Origin: Balanoglossus misakiensis
Lineage: Eukaryota; Hemichordata
Length of the DNA stretch: 64,000 nucleotides
Direction: 5' to 3'
Assembly (NCBI GenBank): GCA_040954595.2
Contig: CM082586.2
Location: 3,596,001 to 3,660,000 of the forward strand
The position numbers and the translations under genes were made by a program. Below the pieces are notes generated by a model. That model was not told where the DNA came from. It was given only the letters and a program-made list of their open reading frames with translations, and ran no database searches. Below, in pieces: positions 57,161 to 64,000 of this stretch (positions are counted from its first letter, which is position 1; each line of letters starts with the position of its first letter).

Positions 57161-60100
57161 GCAGACCTGTCGTTCAAAAGAGCCGATAAAATGCTTCTCA
57201 CGTCGGGATCTCACGAAGACTAGCTCAAATAATATTAGCTAACATCCGGCTCTCCTCGATGCCCATCAGGATGCAATTTCGTCGCACAATTCTGCCGAAT
57301 TTTAATTTTTTGTGGGGACGCCACTCCCATCAATGCACTCCGACAACGGCCATATTAAAAAGTACCCTTTCACTTACTAATTGATCGCCGAATTACATCC
57401 GCCAAAAACTTTTGGCAAAATACATGCGAGACTGTCTAGACGGACGAATTTAACCTTTCCAGTAGCAAATATTCAATCGATTACAATAAATAAAGCTTTC
57501 ATACAGAATCATCGCAACTTGAAAGCCAATACCTCATCAGAAATACAGTCAACACCTGCGGACTATTTCAATTGCGTAGTTACAATAAAAGATAAAGTCG
57601 GTAATTAGAATATTGTATCAAATATACGTGGGGGTCATTCCACTGCGCTCTGAGGGGTGCAAATTCAATGACCGTACGTGACCTAAGAAACGCGTCAAGT
57701 ATCAAACAGTCGGGATGTGGTTCTAGAAGGATTTACGACGCGTGACTTTGAGCGACGGAATTCCTTGTGTCGAAGGACGGGTCGAGGGTCATCAAGGCAC
57801 ATCTTTCCTCAAAATTTACGTCTTCAGAAGGAATTTGTTTTATTAACAAACACATACATCAGAAGCAAGTCACAAGAAATGTATGTGGTGTTTCTGTGGC
57901 AACAGTCTGACGCAATCTGCCCTGGACGACCGGATTATTTAGGGGGAAGTCAGCAAAGTTGGCAGAAAACGTTCAATTGACCCAACATATTGGACAAGGG
58001 TTCTATAGTAAGAGTACTAAGGCTTGTCTTTTTCCTGGATACGCATGAGACCTACATCCACTAAAAATATTTATCCTATTCGTCAGTGCCATGGGAAATT
58101 TCAACAATGTAGGCCATGAAGAAAACAAATGCCATGAAACAGTCTAATGTAAATGTCAGCACCAGAATAGTAAACGGCATTCTTGAAATAGTTGCCGTGG
58201 CTTGCAAACCTGGTGTGAACTGCTTTATAGTTGTCGGAATACATCAGCAGCGTTTCTCTTTATTTGTAGTGGTAACATAAACATTTAGACTAAATTATAA
58301 AAATTCGGCGAATGCAAATTGAATGTTCTATTACGAGTAATACTCAGAGTAAAATCATGGAGGTACCTCCATGCTGGCTGGAGTCTCAAAACTAAGCTTA
58401 AATTTAAAGAGACGTTCTCTGCCATCGCCAGACTCCATACAAACAATGCCCATATCAAACAGAGAGGGGATTTATAAGACAAAGCTTGCCTTGGACAATA
58501 AAAGATTCCCAACAGACGTCATCCGCGATCGACAGCCAGTCACCAATGTAAAGAGTCAGCAAGTTATAATATTCCTTTTTACTTGTCTCAGCCTATAGTA
58601 CTTAGGTGAAAAATAACTGACCCTATAGATCACATCCTGTTCGCCATAGTCAGTAATGTAGAACTGATTTACTATAAAGCACCTCTTTTGTCGGCGCATC
58701 TGGAACGTGCCGTCTGTGTGCGTCAGAGGTGGTATCATTACACTATCGCGACCGCCGGGAGTCAAGTGCAGGCTGACATGAATTTTTAAAGTTCATGTCA
58801 AGTTTACGTTGACCCTATCATATAGCGTGAACTAACCTGAATTTGACACCAGAACGTTCCCAGCAGTGGCCTAATGGTCCCCTCAGTGTTGGGCGCAGAT
58901 TTTGTGTGTTTTTAGACCAGTCTGCGCCCCCTGGATCATTCATCACAGCAGCTAATGAATATCAATCATTCTCAAACACGAGCAAGTCATGTAATCACTC
59001 CCCATGTGTTTTGAAACAAGTGATCCTAACTTGCCGACGGAAAAATTCGGTTGTCAAGTTACTCAATGAGCGGGTTGGCCAGTCAATGGTCTCTCTGTTC
59101 TTTAGCCGCCTGAATTATATCCACAATTGTTTATCTTTGAGAATAAACAGACCGATGAAAGGTGTGAAAAGTGTGTCAAGTCATGGATCCTCGACAGATT
59201 GTATGGATCGATGTGTTCAACAACCCGTGACCCTCATGGGGTTTTACCGTTGACATATAATTGTGCGTGCTTCTACCATAGCAAGAGTAACTTTTCCAAA
59301 TCAAGTCAGGGACTTTCATTCTAAGCATGCCCTGGTCATGGTTTGCTTCTCAAACAAGAAATATCAGCGGTTAATGTTCACTCTGGAATTTCCAATTTGA
59401 AAATCAGGACCACTTCTGGGATTTCACTACAGTCGCTTGGGGGTTGTTACACGGCAGTGTTACTATGACTGTTCCAAGTTATATGAACAATCTGTAACAA
59501 CCCCCAAAGCGCTAGCGCATGTGGATTTTGCCAACTATGAAATCCGCCGAGCCATAAAATTCTATTTAAAAACAGAGTTATGTTGGAACAATGCAGCTGT
59601 GTCGACGCAGATCACCATTTTACAATAAAAAAGTACTGACTTCGTGAATGACTATTCTCAGTTTGACTACACAGCTCTCATGAATAACTTTACATGCTAT
59701 TGGTAGCACGCCTTCTCCTTATATCCGGGTGCATGAAAAGGGGATATCTTTACCGAAAGCTATTCTACATGGCCAGTGGGACACCACTTCACAGATATTA
59801 ATGTGATTTTTCCCCTACTGGCAAAGGCGAAATATTTACCCCCAGACGTATTCCTTTCGCTCAGACACGTATATATGATATTTTACCTTCTATCCGCGGG
59901 GTATCCGCCTGATCTGCCCATCACCTTTCAATAACTGTAAATATCCCTACGCAACTGGATGAGTTTAGTCGAAACATGAAAGAAATGCATAAATTGCAGA
60001 CGTATGTACGCTTGGTTCCGCCGTTGAGTGGACTTGGGTGGGAGGTAAAGATTGAACAAGATTTATTATGGATTCGGTATATCTTTGCCTTGATATCTTA

Positions 60101-63100
60101 TCGATTACAGCGGCCAATTATTTCGCCATTTGCTGATATCGCGGACTGACCTGGAAACGTGTTGGGTCGCAACGATGGCGGGTCGTCCAGCTTAACGGGG
60201 CAGAGGTTATCACACGGGATCGAATGTCAGCAAAATACATGGGGTTTTCTTATAATTCACGAGGTGAGAGGTCACCTGACCGCCAAGTTGTTATCGAAAG
60301 GTGACAGCAATCACATATCACACCTCCTGCAGACACGGTGTCGGTTGTTATATCACAAAATAAGGCGAAAAGTGGCACCTCAAGGTGCTTAAAGCCCCAG
60401 TAGCCCTTGAATTTCACTCGTAACGGTGCGGTCACAGTGTACGAAGTTGGTACTAAGAACGTATATGACGTACACTAGAGATCTTCCAACTCGGTTATAT
60501 CATGGTTAAAGTGGAGCAAACCGAATGCGGCCGACACCGGGAGTGTTATCGAAACTCCCCCGGTGAAAGTTACTCGACCGTTGGTACAGTAGCCCGAGAA
60601 CGAACACGATATCACCGTTGAAGGAAAAACATGGATGTTTATGTCTGCGTCAATTTATTCTGTCAGGCCGGTCAACTGAAGGAAATCGCGTCTCCATGGC
60701 AACGCAACCCGGAGGGACCGTAACGTAGCCAACTTTGCTGTCAGTTCCACTACGGAACGACCGCCGCCAGTAATGAATCGTCCCTGCCAACTTTCCGTAA
60801 AAGACAGGGGGGGGGGGGCAAGCGATTCCGACCGTGCCACTGACCGCGCCAAGAGGCATATAGACGATCAGACAACAAACACCCAGCATTCGCCCCCCTT
60901 GACTCATACGATACGAATTCAACGAATGCGGTCTAACTTTTAGAGCGATATCGCCGATTGTAAATATTCAGGACGCTCTCCACCACGCCGGTTATGACAG
61001 TGATCAGACAGCAGATGACACAGTGATGTCAAATTGTTGAAATAACTCTCAAGATTCTTGAACTTTGTGAAAAGATCCGGGGGTTGCAGGATCTGGGACA
61101 TTTGAAATCTGTCATCAAGATGGGCACAGCTGACGATTTCATTACAAAACTTCCTGAATAACGTCTAAGAACAGTACGCTGTTGCGACCATCTGTGAAAA
61201 CTCATAACTTAACTCAACATACCATCCCATAAACATATCATAACATAACATAGTGAGATACGATTACGTGTGGTATGGAATGGTATCATCGAATTTCAAG
61301 CTGGGAGATGTGATCGTTCGCTTTAGCAGAGAAACTTTCCCTAAAACAGAAATCAGTCATTTTAGGCCAAAAATCATGAGATGACGACTTTTCGGGCAAC
61401 TGATATCAGACTGATGGTGTGACAGAAACGCATATCAGTATAGGAGATAAGAGTGTGAAAAAAATCAAACAAATTATGTTCTGTGATAAAAAAATCATCT
61501 GACTATCCCTTACAGGGGCATCCACCATAAAAGTCGAAGGACGGCGGCCATATTGTTCATGTCTCAAACGGGTGCCATGGTATCCCAAGGCATCAATTTC
61601 AATACCAGATACATGCTATGCGCCTGACTGCTCGGGGCCGTGTTTGGAGGATGAATTCCATTCCTGTTGAATATTCAAGTTCACTCCGAATGTACCGCCT
61701 TTACGGTTAAAATCTTTAATTGTTTATGCACGTCAACTCTTGGTAGCTGAGTCCGAGTTCTGAAGAAACTCCATGAACACGTATGGACTGGATTTATAAA
61801 TAGACGGAACAGCCTAGACAGATCAAGTTCATAACACCCTAACCTATCGCTATTATCGGCTTAAACTCCAATTTATAAACAAACTACTACTTGTCACCCT
61901 CTAGTGCAGTCCTTACCATATCATCGAGTCCTCCTTGAAGTCGCAGAAGACCGAAACGTACCGACAAGCACCGACATTGCGTCGGTTTTCCGGCAAATTT
62001 CGCACAAATTGACAGGAATGCCGGCGTGAAACATGCCAGGCGCTATCGTTGGGTTCATACCGACAAAAATAGATTTTCTGACCGGCATGCACGCAGAATT
62101 CTTGCAATAGTTTCATGTATCGTGCATCCCGCAGCCCCCTGCTAAGGTCCGTACAGAAAAAAATGAACTTTTGTGTATTTTAGGTGCTCTCAATTGCGTT
62201 GATCTGAATCGCAATCTCCATGGAAACGGAACGATTTCACTTATATAGCGCAGTGGCACCATTACCTGGTTAGCCAGTTACAAAGATGTGGGCAGTTTTA
62301 AGTTCAAAGTCTCAAAACTTAAAAAAACTCGTTCTCTGCTCATCGAGAAAATAAAAACCCAAACCACGATTTATACTAGAAAAGACTTAGATTATTGTAA
62401 AGAGGAAAACATGAAAACAATCATGTCTTAATTATAACTAACATGATTGTTGACAGTTACTGGCATCGATGAAGGCTGGCGAGAGAGAAAAAATATTGGT
62501 AGGATCCCTCCAGATTGTTCAACGTTGCCAAGTTTCTACCCAAGACATTTGTTCGGGAATAATATCACTGGCAAGGTGTTGTTTCTGTGGGTTAGTGCAG
62601 AGATCGCCAGGTGCGTCGGCTGAATTCGGCAATTATCATTCTACTTACCATTCGGGCTTAGCGGTACACATCTACAGCGGTTGCGGGCTGAACCCCATCC
62701 AAAGAAGAAAACACTTGCTTGGTTTTGAAGTATGCCTCAAATGCCAAGGAAATTTAACACCCAGCCACACACTTTGGCCTTCTCCAAATATGGTGCGCCG
62801 AGCTCTTACGCTGCCCGCAGACGACCGCTGGACCCCCTGCGTGGCCAACTAAATTTGGACAGCTTGGAAGTTGATGAGCCGTGTCTGGGATGTGAGCACT
62901 GCCTTGAATTACTCGGCTCAAACAAAAGCCAGGATAAAACCAAACTCGCAGTGGTTCCAGAGGTCCCTGCTTTAGCCGCACAAATGATGGTGACTCGGCT
63001 GACACCGAATGCACTATTATCATCCAATAGTGCATCTGTTGTTTTTCACTTCACGTCACCTCTACGTCACCGCTCGCCCCTCGATTATGATTGGTTGCTA

Positions 63101-64000
63101 AACGACGGCTGTCGACCACTAAAATGATGAGTACGCCGCATCGGAACCCCAGTCGTGCTCAACAGCGGGCATGGGATGTTCGACTCGGACACGCGCCATC
63201 TCTGGTCAACGCGGAGCAAAATAGCACGGCCGCGTGTCTTAGCAGTGGACAAACTATATGGTTGAGTTGGGCAGAACAGGATAGCTGGGTTAGGGAAACA
63301 GTTTCCATGGAAACCAACATTCAGAAGTCATTTCACTTTTCTGGCTGCCTGTTCATTGAATAATTTATGATGTGATAAAAAATTATGAAGTTGACGCGAT
63401 TGGCCTACCAAATTAAACGAATAACAGACCAGTTAAAATGGCTATTTTAGTTCAGATGAAATATATTGAATCGTTAATCTAGAACGCTTTCAACCCTCGG
63501 TAGACCTTTTAGTGGTTTGTAGTTTATGTACAGCCAAGATTTGAAATCGGATCGCAGTCGGCATAAAGTCGTCGCGACTTTTCTGATCCTAGACCAATGA
63601 TTGTAAACTTGAGCCTGCCGAGATAATTATGGCCTCTGGGGATGACAAGGTCAAACAAACGTTATCATTGAAGTCTGCTTCTCCGGATCATAGGACTCAC
63701 GTAGCATCGGAATTCCTACCAGACCAAGTCAATAAACCAGAAACGGTATTTATTGAAATAATAAAAAAAAAATCACAACGGGACGAGAATATTACGGGAT
63801 GGGACAGGGTTGTTTAAGGGCATCTGCTTATAAGTGGTTCTTGAAACCAGAGCTGCGTGTTCGCGGTGACATTTCGAGGCGGGTGTCTCGTCATATCACG
63901 ATTAACCTCATCGGGTAGACGATCTGCTGATCTCATTTCCATGCAGAGAAGCTGTCAAAGGTGACGGGATTTGAAGGATCGTACATCTGTCATTTGCCTG
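57161..64000. other. distal upstream region, no supported gene
   Basis: Mixed AT-rich sequence with a 12-G run (60807-60818) and the inverted repeat at 59435-59510. Open frames such as 62469-62852, 62732-63127 and 63629-63817 have no family resemblance that I can see. The last starts in a good ATG context and might be a first exon of a rightward gene leaving the window, but this is not supported. Confidence 0.4.
59435..59510. repeat. hairpin-forming inverted repeat
   Basis: Left arm CTTGGGGGTTGTTACA (within 59435-59451) and right arm TGTAACAACCCCCAAAG (59493-59510), near-perfect complements separated by about 41 bases. Could be a tiny MITE or a stem-loop; no encoded product. Confidence 0.65.

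Noticed and set aside
62469-63127. two overlapping open frames of 127-131 codons
   Set aside because: No family resemblance, no clear splice sites and mutually exclusive frames; not enough to call a gene.
63629-63817. 62-codon frame with a good ATG context
   Set aside because: Could be the first exon of a gene leaving the window, but there is no recognisable product or downstream exon.

Overview
This is eukaryotic, intron-rich animal DNA. Genes are cut into many short exons with GT-AG introns, AATAAA-type poly(A) signals are present, and AT-rich introns hold CATA/GA microsatellites and small transposons. A GH9 cellulase pair beside a twitchin-type giant muscle kinase points to a bilaterian invertebrate, probably marine. 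I lean weakly to a lophotrochozoan but cannot name the species.

Layout. (1) 1-6.6 kb, plus strand: two tandem GH9 endoglucanase genes. Copy A enters from the left edge and ends at 1752. Copy B is complete (2790-6408, ten exons, about 536 aa, signal peptide, acidic N-terminal segment). Their last four exons have identical lengths (145, 181, 191 and 29 bp). (2) 6.6-8.4 kb: AT-rich intergenic DNA between converging 3' ends. (3) 8.4-55.1 kb, minus strand: one giant gene of about 89 coding exons. My splice reconstruction stays in frame from the ATG at 55081 to the TAG at 8682-8684 and gives about 5,540 residues. It is a twitchin/projectin-class protein. From N to C it has seven Ig domains joined by tiny Pro/Lys/Ala exons, a middle region of Ig domains and PEVK-like linkers, a Fn3/Ig super-repeat rod (18 Fn3 in total, 25 Ig in total), a Ser/Thr kinase with autoregulatory tail, and two further Ig domains. 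(4) 55.1-64 kb: upstream DNA with a possible non-coding first exon, microsatellites and no gene I can support.

Main discovery candidate. After the second post-kinase Ig domain the reading frame does not continue into more Ig domains, as in nematode twitchin. It runs into seven exon-encoded modules, each made of an acidic IDIDLDD-type segment followed by an IQ motif. This is the calmodulin-binding architecture of PEP-19/neurogranin/Igloo proteins. Every internal module exon is phase 1-1, so modules can be skipped or added without breaking frame. Four are near-identical recent duplicates. Five have non-consensus splice donors, and in two of these an in-frame stop lies directly across the donor, so donor use could set how many calmodulin-binding modules the protein carries.

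Other notable items: a catalytic-loop variant in the kinase (YLDLKPGN instead of the usual HxDLKPEN), a duplicated PEVK exon, a TA-flanked 2.0-kb non-autonomous transposon built from CACCC/GGGTG repeats, and an 85-bp piggyBac-like MITE with TTAA target sites between IQ modules 1 and 2. Exon borders were read by eye from splice signals and frame; single-base errors are possible.
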